From NCBI GenBank assembly GCA_002309255.1, contig DBXI01000053.1:1-14114 (forward strand): DNA of 14,114 nucleotides, written 5' to 3'. Numbering within the stretch: the stretch's first letter is position 1; each line of letters begins with the position of its first letter. Below, piece by piece: positions 1 through 6,790 of this stretch. The notes under the pieces were generated by a model, which was not told where the DNA came from, did not search any database, and worked only from the letters and a program-made list of their open reading frames with translations. Position numbers and translations under genes: made by a program. This DNA is from Bacteroidales bacterium UBA1216. GTDB taxonomy: Bacteria; Bacteroidota; Bacteroidia; Bacteroidales; Paludibacteraceae.

Positions 1-1353
1 ATCACCTTCCTCGACACTCCGGGTCACGAGGCATTCACCGCCATGCGTGCCCGTGGTGCACAGGTGACGGATATAGCTATCATCATCGTGGCAGCCGACG
101 ACGGCGTGATGCCGCAGACCCGCGAGGCGATCAGTCACGCACAGGCAGCAGGAGTGCCGATGGTGTTCGCTATTAACAAGTGCGACAAACCTGGCGCTAA
201 CCCCGACAAGATCAAGGAGGAGCTGGCGAACATGAACCTGCTCGTTGAGGACTGGGGCGGTAAGTTCCAGAGCCAAGACATCTCCGCCAAGAAAGGTACA
301 GGCGTGCACGAGCTGCTGGATAAGGTGCTGCTCGAGGCCGATCTGCTTGACCTGAAGGCCAACCCGAAGCGTCGCGCTAAAGGTTCAATCATCGAGTCGT
401 CGCTTGACAAGGGTCGCGGCTATGTGGCTACGGTGCTCGTGTCCGACGGTACGTTGCATATAGGTGACGTGCTGCTCGCCGGCACGTTCCACGGCAAGGT
501 CAAAGCAATGTTCAACGAGCGCGGTCAGCGCATCGAGGCTGCACGCCCGGGTGAGCCCGCAGTAGTGCTCGGCCTGAACGGCGCACCGCAGGCAGGTGAC
601 GAGTTCAACGTACTGCCTACCGAGCAGGAGGCCAAGGACATAGCATCCAAGCGCGAGCAACTACAGCGCGAGCAGTCGATCCGCACCAAGAAACATGTCG
701 GACTGGAGGAGATCGGTCGTCGACTGGCTATCGGTGACTTCAAGGAGCTCAACCTCATCATCAAGGCGGATGTCGATGGCTCGACCGAGGCTCTCGCCGA
801 CTCGATGATCAAACTCTCCACGGAGAACATACAGGTCAACGTCATCCACAAAGCCGTGGGTGCTATCTCCGACAGCGATGTCATGCTCGCTGCGGCTTCC
901 GATGCCATCATCATCGGCTTTAATGTCCGTCCTACCGGTACCGCCAAGAAGATGGCAGAGCAAGAGGAGGTCGACATCCGCGTCTACTCCATCATCTACG
1001 ACGCTATCGAGGAGGTCAAGGCGGCTATGGCAGGTATGCTCTCGCCGGAAATCAAGGAGGAGGTTACCGCCACGCTGGAGATCCTACAGACCTTCCACAT
1101 ATCCAAGGTTGGCACCATCGCCGGCTGTCTGGTGCGTGAGGGTAAAATCAAACGCGGCAACAAGGTGCGCGTCATCCGTGACGGCATCGTTATCAAGACT
1201 GCCGATCTGGCTTCGCTCAAGCACGGCAAGGATGATATCAAGGAGGCGGGCGTCAACACCGAATGCGGCTTGAGCCTCAAGTCTTACGACGACCTGAAGG
1301 AGGGAGATATACTCGAGTCCTTCGAGGAGATCGAGGTTGCTAAATCGCTGTAA
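1..1353 (+). CDS. infB: Translation initiation factor IF-2, 3' part (5' end outside window)
   Basis: IF-2 is the GTPase that places initiator tRNA on the 30S subunit and promotes 50S joining. The reading frame is open from base 1, so the gene begins upstream; 450 residues are visible. They start inside the G domain with the G3 motif DTPGHEAF (window residues 5-12), then the G4 motif NKCD (59-62) and the G5-like SAKKG (95-99). The beta-barrel domain II follows (from about 'KGSIIESSLDKGRGYVATVL'), then the C-terminal domains, with GTIAGCLVREGKIKRG near the end typical of the fMet-tRNA-binding C2 region. The P-loop and the long N-terminal region lie off the window. The frame is intact to a TAA stop. 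ribF follows in the same direction after a 41-base spacer, so the two may be co-transcribed. Identification is secure. Confidence 0.97.
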   Translation: MTFLDTPGHEAFTAMRARGAQVTDIAIIIVAADDGVMPQTREAISHAQAAGVPMVFAINKCDKPGANPDKIKEELANMNLLVEDWGGKFQSQDISAKKGTGVHELLDKVLLEADLLDLKANPKRRAKGSIIESSLDKGRGYVATVLVSDGTLHIGDVLLAGTFHGKVKAMFNERGQRIEAARPGEPAVVLGLNGAPQAGDEFNVLPTEQEAKDIASKREQLQREQSIRTKKHVGLEEIGRRLAIGDFKELNLIIKADVDGSTEALADSMIKLSTENIQVNVIHKAVGAISDSDVMLAAASDAIIIGFNVRPTGTAKKMAEQEEVDIRVYSIIYDAIEEVKAAMAGMLSPEIKEEVTATLEILQTFHISKVGTIAGCLVREGKIKRGNKVRVIRDGIVIKTADLASLKHGKDDIKEAGVNTECGLSLKSYDDLKEGDILESFEEIEVAKSL

Positions 1354-1357
1354 GCCG

Positions 1358-1402
1358 TTAGTGATTAGTTAGTCGTTCGTTAGTGGATAGTTAATTGTTA
1401 GT
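1358..1402. repeat. Degenerate TTAGT short-repeat array at the infB-ribF junction
   Basis: Exact TTAGT units start at 1358, 1365, 1369, 1380 and 1398, with an ATAGT variant at 1387. The array fills the whole spacer and runs into the first three codons of ribF. It contains the in-frame TAA (1392-1394) that limits how far upstream ribF can start. Confidence 0.6.
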
Positions 1403-2288
1403 ACTACACTTGCCCGCTATAGCGACCATAGGATTCTTCGATGGCGTGCATACTGGTCACCGTTACTTGTTCAGCCAACTGCGTAAGTTGGCTGACGAGT
1501 TTGACGAGCGTCCATTAATTTTTACCTTCCTGCAGCATCCGCGCAGCGTGCTCACCTACGATTGTCCGCCGCTGCTGACCACGGTAGAGGAGCGCGAGCA
1601 GCTCTTGGGGCAGTTCGGCGATGTGCATTTCTTTGACTTTGCCGAGGTGCAGCCGCTCACCGCACTGCAGTTCCTCGACTACCTCGCCGACAGATGGAAG
1701 GTGCGTCATCTGCTCATGGGCTTCAATCATCAGTTCGGTTCGGAGGGTAGGCTGACGGACGAGCAATACGCCGCTTACGCCGAGCAGGTAGGTATACGCG
1801 TCATCCGTGCACTGCCGCATAGCGAAGGTGACCTGCGCCCTTCATCCACACGTATCCGCAACCTGCTCGCTCAGGGCGACATACAGGCCGCTAACCGACT
1901 GCTCGGATACGAGTACATGCTCAGCGGTCGCGTAGCGCACGGCAGGATGATAGGCCGGCAGATCGGATTTCCGACAGCTAACATCGTCCCCGATCCGGAC
2001 AAACTCGTCCCCGCGCCTGGGGTGTATAAGGTGATTGTTAACGGTCAGCTTGCGTTAGTAAATATAGGCACTAACCCAACTGTTGGCAACACCCATCAGA
2101 CCATCGAGGTGCATATTCCCGGCTTCAGCGGCGACCTGTACAATCAGCAGCTCACCCTCCACTTCACCCACCGCATCCGCGAAGAGCGACACTTCGACTC
2201 ACTTGACGAACTTAAACAACAAATACAACGCGATTATGAAACGCTTTCTTCCCCTACTGATGCTCAGCCTGATGCTGGCAGCATGTAA
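1395..2288 (+). CDS. ribF: Bifunctional riboflavin kinase / FMN adenylyltransferase (FAD synthetase)
   Basis: RibF phosphorylates riboflavin to FMN and adenylates FMN to FAD in the cytoplasm. The N-terminal nucleotidyltransferase domain shows GFFDGVHTGH (residues 13-22) and, further on, SSTRIR. The C-terminal kinase domain shows GRQIGFPTAN and NIGTNPTVG. At about 297 residues the length is near normal. The start is unusual: an in-frame TAA ends at 1394, and no in-frame ATG precedes the GFFDGVH motif, so translation must begin at a non-ATG codon, TTG 1395 or TTG 1410. This leaves an N-terminus shorter than is usual for the family before the catalytic motif. No ribosome-binding site is visible. 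The 3' end overlaps the next gene by 53 bases, so the last ~17 residues are encoded over that gene's signal peptide. Function is certain; the exact start is not. Confidence 0.93.
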   Translation: MLVLHLPAIATIGFFDGVHTGHRYLFSQLRKLADEFDERPLIFTFLQHPRSVLTYDCPPLLTTVEEREQLLGQFGDVHFFDFAEVQPLTALQFLDYLADRWKVRHLLMGFNHQFGSEGRLTDEQYAAYAEQVGIRVIRALPHSEGDLRPSSTRIRNLLAQGDIQAANRLLGYEYMLSGRVAHGRMIGRQIGFPTANIVPDPDKLVPAPGVYKVIVNGQLALVNIGTNPTVGNTHQTIEVHIPGFSGDLYNQQLTLHFTHRIREERHFDSLDELKQQIQRDYETLSSPTDAQPDAGSM

Positions 2289-2598
2289 CCCCTCGCAAAC
2301 AGCGATGGACGACCTGCAAAAACTCACCGAACGCGTCGAGCAGAAGTCCGACAAGTGGTCGGAGGCCGACTGGGACGATGCGATGCAGTACTACGTGGAG
2401 ATCTGCCAAACGATTGACCGCTATGATTACACTGACGAGCAGCAACGCCAGATAAACGAACTCAAAGGCCGCTGCAAGACTAAGTTCCGCAAGCACGTGA
2501 TCAAACAGGCAAACGATGAGCTGCAGGAGGCCGGTGAAGAGCTACAAGATGCATTCATCGAACTTGGTGGTGCCATCGAAAGCTTGTTTGGCAAGTAA
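2236..2598 (+). CDS. Small predicted coiled-coil lipoprotein of unknown function
   Basis: The protein has 120 residues. I chose ATG 2236 because it gives a classic lipoprotein signal: MKR, a Leu/Met-rich core, then the lipobox LAAC with Cys17 as the lipidated residue. The mature part is highly charged and looks mostly helical (DDLQKLTERVEQKSDKW, then NDELQEAGEELQDAFIELGG), with a central WDDAMQYYVEICQTIDRYDY. I recognise no enzyme motif. It is probably anchored to the periplasmic side of a membrane. The gene begins inside the end of ribF (53-base overlap, different frame) and is followed 22 bases later by the TPM-domain gene, so it probably belongs to one transcription unit with ribF, the TPM gene and lemA. 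A role beside the TPM/LemA membrane proteins is a guess from position only. Confidence 0.8.
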   Translation: MKRFLPLLMLSLMLAACNPSQTAMDDLQKLTERVEQKSDKWSEADWDDAMQYYVEICQTIDRYDYTDEQQRQINELKGRCKTKFRKHVIKQANDELQEAGEELQDAFIELGGAIESLFGK

Positions 2599-2620
2599 AC
2601 AATCAACCCCTTTCGAATTT

Positions 2621-3538
2621 ATGAAGCGAATAGTAGTGGTAGCCTTGCTACTCCTTTCCATTTTCACATTTCACCATTCACCTCTCTTTGCGGCATATAC
2701 GCCTCATAGCGTGCCTAACCCGCGCACGGTGGATGCATCGGCGTTCGTGGCTAACCCCGATGCTATCCTCTCTGCCGCCGAGGTGGAGGCTATCCAGCGC
2801 GTGGCTGAGCAGCTCAATCAGGCTACAGGCGTCGAGCTCGTCACCGTGGCGCTCGGTGACATAGGTCAGGCGGATGCCTTCGAGTTCTCACTCGAGCTGT
2901 TCAATCATTGGGGCATTGGCAAGTCAGGCAAGAACACCGGTGTGCTGATCTTCTTCGCCTTGCGCTCGCGCGATATACGTATTGTAACAGGCGGCGGAGT
3001 GGAAGGCTTGCTGCCTGACGCTGTCTGTTCGTGCATCGTGGACGAGGATATGATCCCCTTGCTTCGTCATGGGCACTACGGCGAAGGACTGTTAGCCGGC
3101 AACAAGGCTATCGCCCTCCGACTGACCGATGATCGCGCACTGGCTGAACTGCTGCTCGACTATCACCCCAAACCCGTGACAGATGAGCCGTGGACTATCT
3201 TTAGTATCTTTGCATTGTTAGCAGCCTTCATTGCGTTGCTGCGGTACTGGGTATCACCGCGTTGCCCGCGTTGCAAGCAGAAAGGTGCACACGTACAGTC
3301 GAAGGTCATCGTCCGAGCCACAGCCAAAGACGAGGGGCAGGGAGTGAAGCTCTACGACTGCCCGCTGTGCGGGCACAAGTGGCGGAAAACCTTCACAATC
3401 CCCAAAACACCGCCTCCTCCATCGCATAATTACAGCGGAGGGCGTCACGGCGGTGGTAGTTTCGGCGGAGGCTTTAGCGGTGGCGGCAGTTTTGGTGGAG
3501 GTGTATCCTTCGGCGGTGGTGCAGGAGGCAAGTTCTAA
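2621..3538 (+). CDS. TPM-domain (TLP18.3/Psb32/MOLO-1-like) membrane protein with zinc ribbon and Gly-rich tail
   Basis: The 305-residue protein starts at ATG 2621, which gives a signal peptide (residues 1-25, ending FAA|Y). The TPM domain spans about 34-170 (VDASAFVANPD, LSAAEVEAIQ, TGVELVTVALGD, KNTGVLIFFALRSRDIRI, GGGVEGLLPD, YGEGLLAG). One membrane helix follows at about 191-208, then a probable zinc ribbon with CPRC at 215-218 and CPLC at 247-250, a Pro-rich hinge, and a Gly/Ser/Phe-rich end (272-303). Related YgcG-type proteins share the signal, TPM, helix and Gly-rich tail layout; the four-cysteine module between helix and tail is less usual in my knowledge of the family. Some TPM proteins have phosphatase activity or act in membrane-protein upkeep; the substrate here is unknown. 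lemA follows 58 bases downstream, a pairing often seen in bacteria. Confidence 0.9.
   Translation: MKRIVVVALLLLSIFTFHHSPLFAAYTPHSVPNPRTVDASAFVANPDAILSAAEVEAIQRVAEQLNQATGVELVTVALGDIGQADAFEFSLELFNHWGIGKSGKNTGVLIFFALRSRDIRIVTGGGVEGLLPDAVCSCIVDEDMIPLLRHGHYGEGLLAGNKAIALRLTDDRALAELLLDYHPKPVTDEPWTIFSIFALLAAFIALLRYWVSPRCPRCKQKGAHVQSKVIVRATAKDEGQGVKLYDCPLCGHKWRKTFTIPKTPPPPSHNYSGGRHGGGSFGGGFSGGGSFGGGVSFGGGAGGKF
2659..2682. repeat. Three ~8-base CATTTCAC-like units inside a signal-peptide coding region
   Basis: Units at 2659-2666, 2667-2674 and 2675-2682 read CATTTTCA, CATTTCAC and CATTCACC. They encode about residues 13-21 of the TPM protein, placing two His and a Pro in the hydrophobic core. The sequence resembles spacer repeats elsewhere in the window, for example the minus-strand reading of 6767-6792. 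Confidence 0.45.
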
Positions 3539-3547
3539 GCAACCTAA

Positions 3548-3562
3548 CAGCCGTTTGGCTAC
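3548..3562 (+). repeat. Spacer block CAGCCGTTTGGCTAC shared with the groS upstream spacer
   Basis: This 15-base block lies between the TPM gene and lemA and recurs with one mismatch at 6274-6288 upstream of groS. The adjoining CCTAAC is also shared, but it sits on the other side of the block in the second copy. It contains the weak dyad AGCC/GGCT. Confidence 0.5.
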
Positions 3563-3596
3563 TAAAAAGTCGAGTCAACTAATAAACAAACAAAAT

Positions 3597-4184
3597 ATGA
3601 AAAAGACTACAGTTATCATCGTTATCGTTGCCGTATTGGCGGCAATCGTGTTCTGGTTCGTTGGCAAGTACAATGCTATGGTCAATGCCGACGAGAACGT
3701 CAAGACCGCTTGGGCGCAGGTGGAGAACCAATACCAGCGCCGCAGTGACCTGATCCCTAACCTCGTAGCTACCGTCAAGGGCTATGCTGCCCACGAGAGC
3801 CAGGTGCTCGAATCCGTTGTTGAGGCTCGCGCCAAAGCTACGCAGGTAGTGGTTGACCCCTCGCGCACCTCGGCTGAGGAACTCGCGGCTTTCCAGGCTG
3901 CACAAGGCGAACTGTCGCAGGCTCTCGGACGCTTGCTCGCCGTCTCTGAGAACTACCCCGACCTCAAGGCCAACCAGAACTTCCTCGAACTCCAGGCTCA
4001 GCTCGAGGGCACGGAGAACCGCATTGCGGTAGCACGTAACGCCTTCAACGAGGCGTCTAAGACCTACAACATGCTCGTCCGCCGTTTCCCGGGTAACATC
4101 GTCGCCTCAATGTTTGGCTTCGATCAGAAAGCCTACTTCGAGGCTGAGCCCGGTGCCGCTAAAGCACCCGTCGTAGCGTTCTAA
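3597..4184 (+). CDS. lemA: LemA family membrane protein
   Basis: The 195-residue protein has the standard LemA layout: a short N-terminus, one membrane helix (residues 4-22) and a long helical domain. The family signature follows: YNAMVNADENVKTAWAQVE, then NQYQRRSDLIPNLVATVKGY and the conserved LEGTENRIAVARNAFNE, ending in YNMLVRRFPGN and an FGF-containing stretch. The family has an N-terminal helix anchoring a four-helix bundle; its biochemical role is not settled. The start is the first in-frame ATG that gives the helix; codons further upstream belong to the overlapping end of the TPM gene in another frame. The A-rich leader AACAAACAAAAT stands where a ribosome-binding site would be, normal for Bacteroidetes. 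It is the last gene of the plus-strand unit and is followed after 19 bases by a strong hairpin. Confidence 0.95.
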   Translation: MKKTTVIIVIVAVLAAIVFWFVGKYNAMVNADENVKTAWAQVENQYQRRSDLIPNLVATVKGYAAHESQVLESVVEARAKATQVVVDPSRTSAEELAAFQAAQGELSQALGRLLAVSENYPDLKANQNFLELQAQLEGTENRIAVARNAFNEASKTYNMLVRRFPGNIVASMFGFDQKAYFEAEPGAAKAPVVAF

Positions 4185-4203
4185 CGACTGCTTCTCTCAC
4201 AAA

Positions 4204-4241
4204 AATAAGGAGGTGTGCCATTTTTGACACACCTCCTTATT
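4204..4241. terminator. Hairpin terminator between convergent lemA and groL (family copy 1)
   Basis: A 14-base-pair stem (arms 4204-4217 and 4228-4241) is followed by two more inner pairs beyond one mismatch and a T-rich loop. A-rich and T-rich flanks on the outer sides allow use on both strands. It lies 19 bases after the lemA stop and 16 bases after the groL stop. Read on the minus strand its core fits GTGTGTCAAWWWTGNCACAC, shared with 6791-6824 and 13729-13756. Confidence 0.85.
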
Positions 4242-4257
4242 AATCAGAGCGGATGGT

Positions 4258-5886
4258 TTACATCATTCCTCCCATGCCGGGATTGGGCATCGCGGGAGCG
4301 GGGTGCTCCTCTTTCTTGTCAACAATCACGCACTCCGTGGTCAGGAACATACCTGCTATCGATGCAGCGTTCTCCAGTGCTACGCGAGCCACCTTGGCGG
4401 GATCAACCACGCCGGCTGCCAGCAGCTGCTTGTACTCGTCCTTGCGGGCATCGTAACCGAAGTCGCCCTTGCCGCTGCGAACCTTGTCAACCACCACAGC
4501 ACCTTCCTTGCCGGCGTTGTGAACGATCTGACGCAGAGGCTCCTCGATGGCGCGACGAACGATCTCTATACCGGTCTGCTCGTCCTCGTTCTCGCCCTTC
4601 AGGCCTTCCAGGGCTTCCTGTGCGCGGATATAAGCCACGCCGCCGCCCGGAACGATACCTTCCTCTATAGCTGCGCGGGTTGCGCTGAGGGCGTCATCCA
4701 CGCGGTCTTTCTTCTCCTTCATCTCGACCTCACTGGCAGCACCTACGTTCAGTTGTGCTACACCGCCGGCGAGCTTGGCTAGACGCTCCTGCAGTTTCTC
4801 CTTGTCGTAGCTCGACTTAGTAGCTGCTATCTGCGTCTTGATCTGTGCTACGCGGGTTGCGATAGCGTCCTTGTCGCCTGCGCCGTTCACGATGGTTGTG
4901 TTCTCCTTCGTTACGGTGATGTTCTCAGCCGTGCCGAGCATATCAATCGTGGCTTGCTCCAACTTGATACCTTTCTCCTCGCTGATGACTACGCCGCCAG
5001 TCAGGGTTGCGATGTCCTCAAGCATCTCCTTGCGGCGGTCGCCGAAGCCCGGAGCTTTCACAGCGCAGATCTTCAGTTGTGCACGCAGACGGTTGACTAC
5101 CAAGGTGGTCAGTGCCTCGCTATCTACATCTTCAGCTATGATCAACAGCGGTCTGCCACTCTGTACGGCCGGCTCGAGAACAGGAAGCAGTTCCTTGAGG
5201 TTGGATATTTTTTTGTCGTGGATCAAGATGTAAGGCTTGTCCATTTCCACTTCCATGGTCTCGGTGTTCGTTACGAAGTACGGGCTGATGTATCCGCGGT
5301 CGAACTGCATGCCTTGTACTACGTCGATGGTGGTGTCCATACCTTTGGCTTCGCCGATAGTGATCACGCCGTCCTTGCTGACCTTACGCATAGCGTCAGC
5401 GATGAGCTTGCCTATCTCTGCATCGTTGTTGGCGGAGATGGTGGCTACCTGCTCGATCTTGTCGAAATCGTTGCCAACCACCTCGCTCTGCTCCTTGATG
5501 TTAGCGACTACGGCGCTCACGGCTTTGTCTATACCGCGCTTCAGGTCCATCGGGTTCGCTCCGGCGGCTACGTTCTTCAGGCCTACGCCTACGATGGCTT
5601 GTGCCAGAACGGTTGCGGTGGTCGTACCGTCACCGGCCTGGTCGCCTGTCTTCGAGGCAACCTCTTTTACGAGCTGTGCACCGAGGTTCTCGGCTGCATC
5701 GTCCAGCTCGATCTCTTTGGCTACCGTCACACCGTCCTTGGTGATGTGCGGTGCGCCGTACTTCTTGTCCAGAATGACGTTACGTCCCTTCGGACCCAGA
5801 GTTACTTTCACTGCGTCAGCCAACTGGTCAACGCCACGCTTCAAAGCCTCACGGGCTTCGGTATCATAGGTTATAATCTTTGCCAT
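4258..5886 (-). CDS. groL: Chaperonin GroEL (60 kDa)
   Basis: GroEL forms the double-ring ATP-driven folding chamber of the cytoplasm. The 542-residue protein has normal family length and starts MAKIITYDTEAREALKRG. The nucleotide-binding motifs TLGPKGRNV (from residue 29, with GPKG at 31-34) and DGTTTATVLAQ (from 86) are intact, as are the apical-domain segment DRGYISPYFVTN and the late equatorial EEGIVPGGGVAYI. The C-terminus ends with a short flexible Met/Gly tail (NPGMGGMM). It is downstream of groS with a 45-base spacer made of short repeats, so both are probably one heat-shock operon driven from upstream of groS. It ends in a hairpin shared with the convergent lemA. Nothing is missing or truncated. 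Confidence 0.99.
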   Translation of the reverse strand: MAKIITYDTEAREALKRGVDQLADAVKVTLGPKGRNVILDKKYGAPHITKDGVTVAKEIELDDAAENLGAQLVKEVASKTGDQAGDGTTTATVLAQAIVGVGLKNVAAGANPMDLKRGIDKAVSAVVANIKEQSEVVGNDFDKIEQVATISANNDAEIGKLIADAMRKVSKDGVITIGEAKGMDTTIDVVQGMQFDRGYISPYFVTNTETMEVEMDKPYILIHDKKISNLKELLPVLEPAVQSGRPLLIIAEDVDSEALTTLVVNRLRAQLKICAVKAPGFGDRRKEMLEDIATLTGGVVISEEKGIKLEQATIDMLGTAENITVTKENTTIVNGAGDKDAIATRVAQIKTQIAATKSSYDKEKLQERLAKLAGGVAQLNVGAASEVEMKEKKDRVDDALSATRAAIEEGIVPGGGVAYIRAQEALEGLKGENEDEQTGIEIVRRAIEEPLRQIVHNAGKEGAVVVDKVRSGKGDFGYDARKDEYKQLLAAGVVDPAKVARVALENAASIAGMFLTTECVIVDKKEEHPAPAMPNPGMGGMM

Positions 5887-5889
5887 AAT

Positions 5890-5929
5890 TCTAACAATTT
5901 AACGCTTTAACAATTTAACAGTTTAACGG
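5890..5929. repeat. Five 8-base TTTAACNN repeats filling the groS-groL spacer
   Basis: Five consecutive 8-base units at 5890, 5898, 5906, 5914 and 5922 fit the consensus TTTAACRR (first unit TCTAACAA, second TTTAACGC). They occupy nearly the whole 45-base spacer and stop two bases before the groS stop codon. No promoter or ribosome-binding site is visible in them. Confidence 0.75.
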
Positions 5930-5931
5930 CA

Positions 5932-6207
5932 TTAGCCAAGTTTGGCTAATACATCCGATTGCCTCATAATCAGCAGTTTCTCTCCGTCGAACTCCAGTTC
6001 GGTGCCGGCGTACTTGCCGTACAGGATGGTGTCGCCTTCCTTGAGCACCATTGCCTCATCTTTCGTTCCGTTGCCTACTGCCAGCACCGTGCCGCGTAGC
6101 GGTTTCTCTTTTGCGCTGTCGGGGATGATAATTCCGCCGACAGTCTTTTCTTCTGCAGCTGCGGGCTGTACCAGCACGCGGTCTGCTAAAGGTTGAATCT
6201 TTGCCAT
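5932..6207 (-). CDS. groS: Co-chaperonin GroES (10 kDa)
   Basis: GroES is the heptameric lid of the GroEL chamber. The 91-residue protein begins MAKIQPLADRVLVQP. The mobile loop that contacts GroEL is recognisable at about residues 16-33 (EEKTVGGIIIPDSA), followed by KEKPLRGTVLAVG and the roof and barrel segments EGDTILYGKYAGTEL. Length is normal. It is the first gene of the operon; groL follows 45 bases later. Candidate upstream control sites lie at 6306-6322 and 6354-6379. Confidence 0.98.
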   Translation of the reverse strand: MAKIQPLADRVLVQPAAAEEKTVGGIIIPDSAKEKPLRGTVLAVGNGTKDEAMVLKEGDTILYGKYAGTELEFDGEKLLIMRQSDVLAKLG

Positions 6208-6273
6208 AAAGCTATTTACGATTTAAAAATTTACTATTTACGATTTATTGAGCCATTTAGCCATTTGGTCATT

Positions 6274-6288
6274 CAGCCGTCTGGCTAC
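6274..6288 (+). repeat. Second copy of spacer block CAGCCGTYTGGCTAC
   Basis: It differs by one base from 3548-3562 and lies among further AGCCATTTG-like units (about 6251-6290) upstream of groS. Confidence 0.5.
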
Positions 6289-6305
6289 CTAACCACAATT
6301 ATAAC

Positions 6306-6322
6306 TTCAAAATCTATGCCAA
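6306..6322 (-). promoter_or_regulatory. Candidate sigma-54-like (-24/-12) promoter for groS-groL
   Basis: Read on the minus strand this is TTGGCATAGATTTTGAA. It matches the sigma-54 pattern TGGCA-n6-TTG with correct spacing, but has A in place of the usual C after the -12 G. Start of transcription would be near 6296, leaving a leader of about 90 bases before groS. I found no TAnnTTTG promoter closer to the gene. One position is off consensus, so this is a suggestion only. Confidence 0.35.
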
Positions 6323-6353
6323 TTCCCTCGTCGAGCCTGATTCCGGCTCTTTT

Positions 6354-6379
6354 TGTCAGCCATACTGCCATTTTGGCAG
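6354..6379. promoter_or_regulatory. Array of CTGYCA half-sites upstream of groS
   Basis: TGTCAG (6354-6359), CTGCCA (6365-6370) and TGGCAG (6374-6379) form two overlapping dyads; the right one is a perfect 6+3+6 inverted repeat. A further CTGCCA is at 6420-6425. The array is about 60-85 bases upstream of the start predicted from 6306-6322. This would suit an activator or repressor of the chaperonin operon, but the binding protein is unknown. Confidence 0.4.
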
Positions 6380-6491
6380 AGTGCTCGCCACTTTTGTGCG
6401 ACTTTGTCGAGACAACAACCTGCCAACTACCTGACTAAACCCATTTTCCTGCGCCCTTCAATTTAACGAATGCTATGGTAAAAATGTTGTA

Positions 6492-6506
6492 AAATGTGTC
6501 ACATTT
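6492..6506. promoter_or_regulatory. 15-base palindrome AAATGTG-T-CACATTT
   Basis: Perfect 7-base arms surround a central T. It lies about 70 bases upstream of the -33 element of the plus-strand promoter at 6575 and could be an operator. The half-site TGTG/CACA recalls CRP-type sites, but the spacing is shorter than in the E. coli consensus. Confidence 0.3.
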
Positions 6507-6574
6507 ATTGCAGTGCAACCTCAGTGGCATAGCAGTTGACATCACTTTTCCATCAAATTTTTCTTGGAAACTAA

Positions 6575-6604
6575 TTTGGAGGTTCCGTTTTTTTCGTACC
6601 TTTG
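6575..6604 (+). promoter_or_regulatory. Orphan Bacteroidetes-type promoter with no gene downstream
   Basis: TTTG (6575-6578) and TACCTTTG (6597-6604) are 18 bases apart, near the TTTG-N19-TAnnTTTG consensus for the Bacteroidetes primary sigma factor. The -7 box and flanks (TCGTACCTTTGCAT) are identical to those of the promoter at 11410-11440. Transcription would start near 6608-6612. No plus-strand protein gene follows. Confidence 0.6.
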
Positions 6605-6616
6605 CATTGGATTTCG

Positions 6617-6649
6617 AAAACCTCGTTAAAACCTCGTTAAAACCTCGTT
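6617..6649 (+). repeat. Three perfect tandem copies of AAAACCTCGTT
   Basis: Exact 11-base units at 6617-6627, 6628-6638 and 6639-6649. Each contains AAAACCT, so each could compete for pairing with AGGTTTT at 6683-6689. Confidence 0.85.
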
Positions 6650-6717
6650 ACGCTCAGGTGAGGGTTTGAGTGAGGGATTTGTAGGTTTTCAACATCCAAC
6701 TGTTAACAGAAAAAAAA

Positions 6718-6738
6718 TGACATCTGACATCTGACATC
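6718..6738 (+). repeat. Three perfect tandem copies of TGACATC
   Basis: Exact 7-base units at 6718, 6725 and 6732, preceded by a run of eight A and followed by TAAAAAA. No coding or structural role is visible. Confidence 0.8.
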
Positions 6739-6790
6739 TAAAAAACGCCGAGCAGAAATGGCAATTGTAAAAGGCGAAAAGTAAAAGGTG

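Noticed and set aside
4954..5910. 318-codon plus-strand open frame opposite groL
   Set aside because: groL is certain on the other strand, and this frame is a side effect of its codon use.
6285..6371. 28-codon minus-strand frame (MAVWLTKRAGIRLDEGIGID...) upstream of groS, open about 20 codons further upstream without a start
   Set aside because: It looks somewhat protein-like, but it is short, has no promoter or leader, and overlaps the candidate groS control sites. I keep it only as a note.
6380..6388. CIRCE (HrcA) site suggested by GAGTGCT upstream of groS
   Set aside because: Only a partial half-site is present; the paired inverted half at nine bases is missing.
6617..6738. CRISPR array
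   Set aside because: The repeats are 7-11 bases and directly adjacent, without unique spacers, and no cas genes are present.
6757..6783. 8-codon frame MAIVKGEK after the TGACATC repeats
   Set aside because: Too short to support, and part of it is made of the GTAAAAGG spacer repeat.
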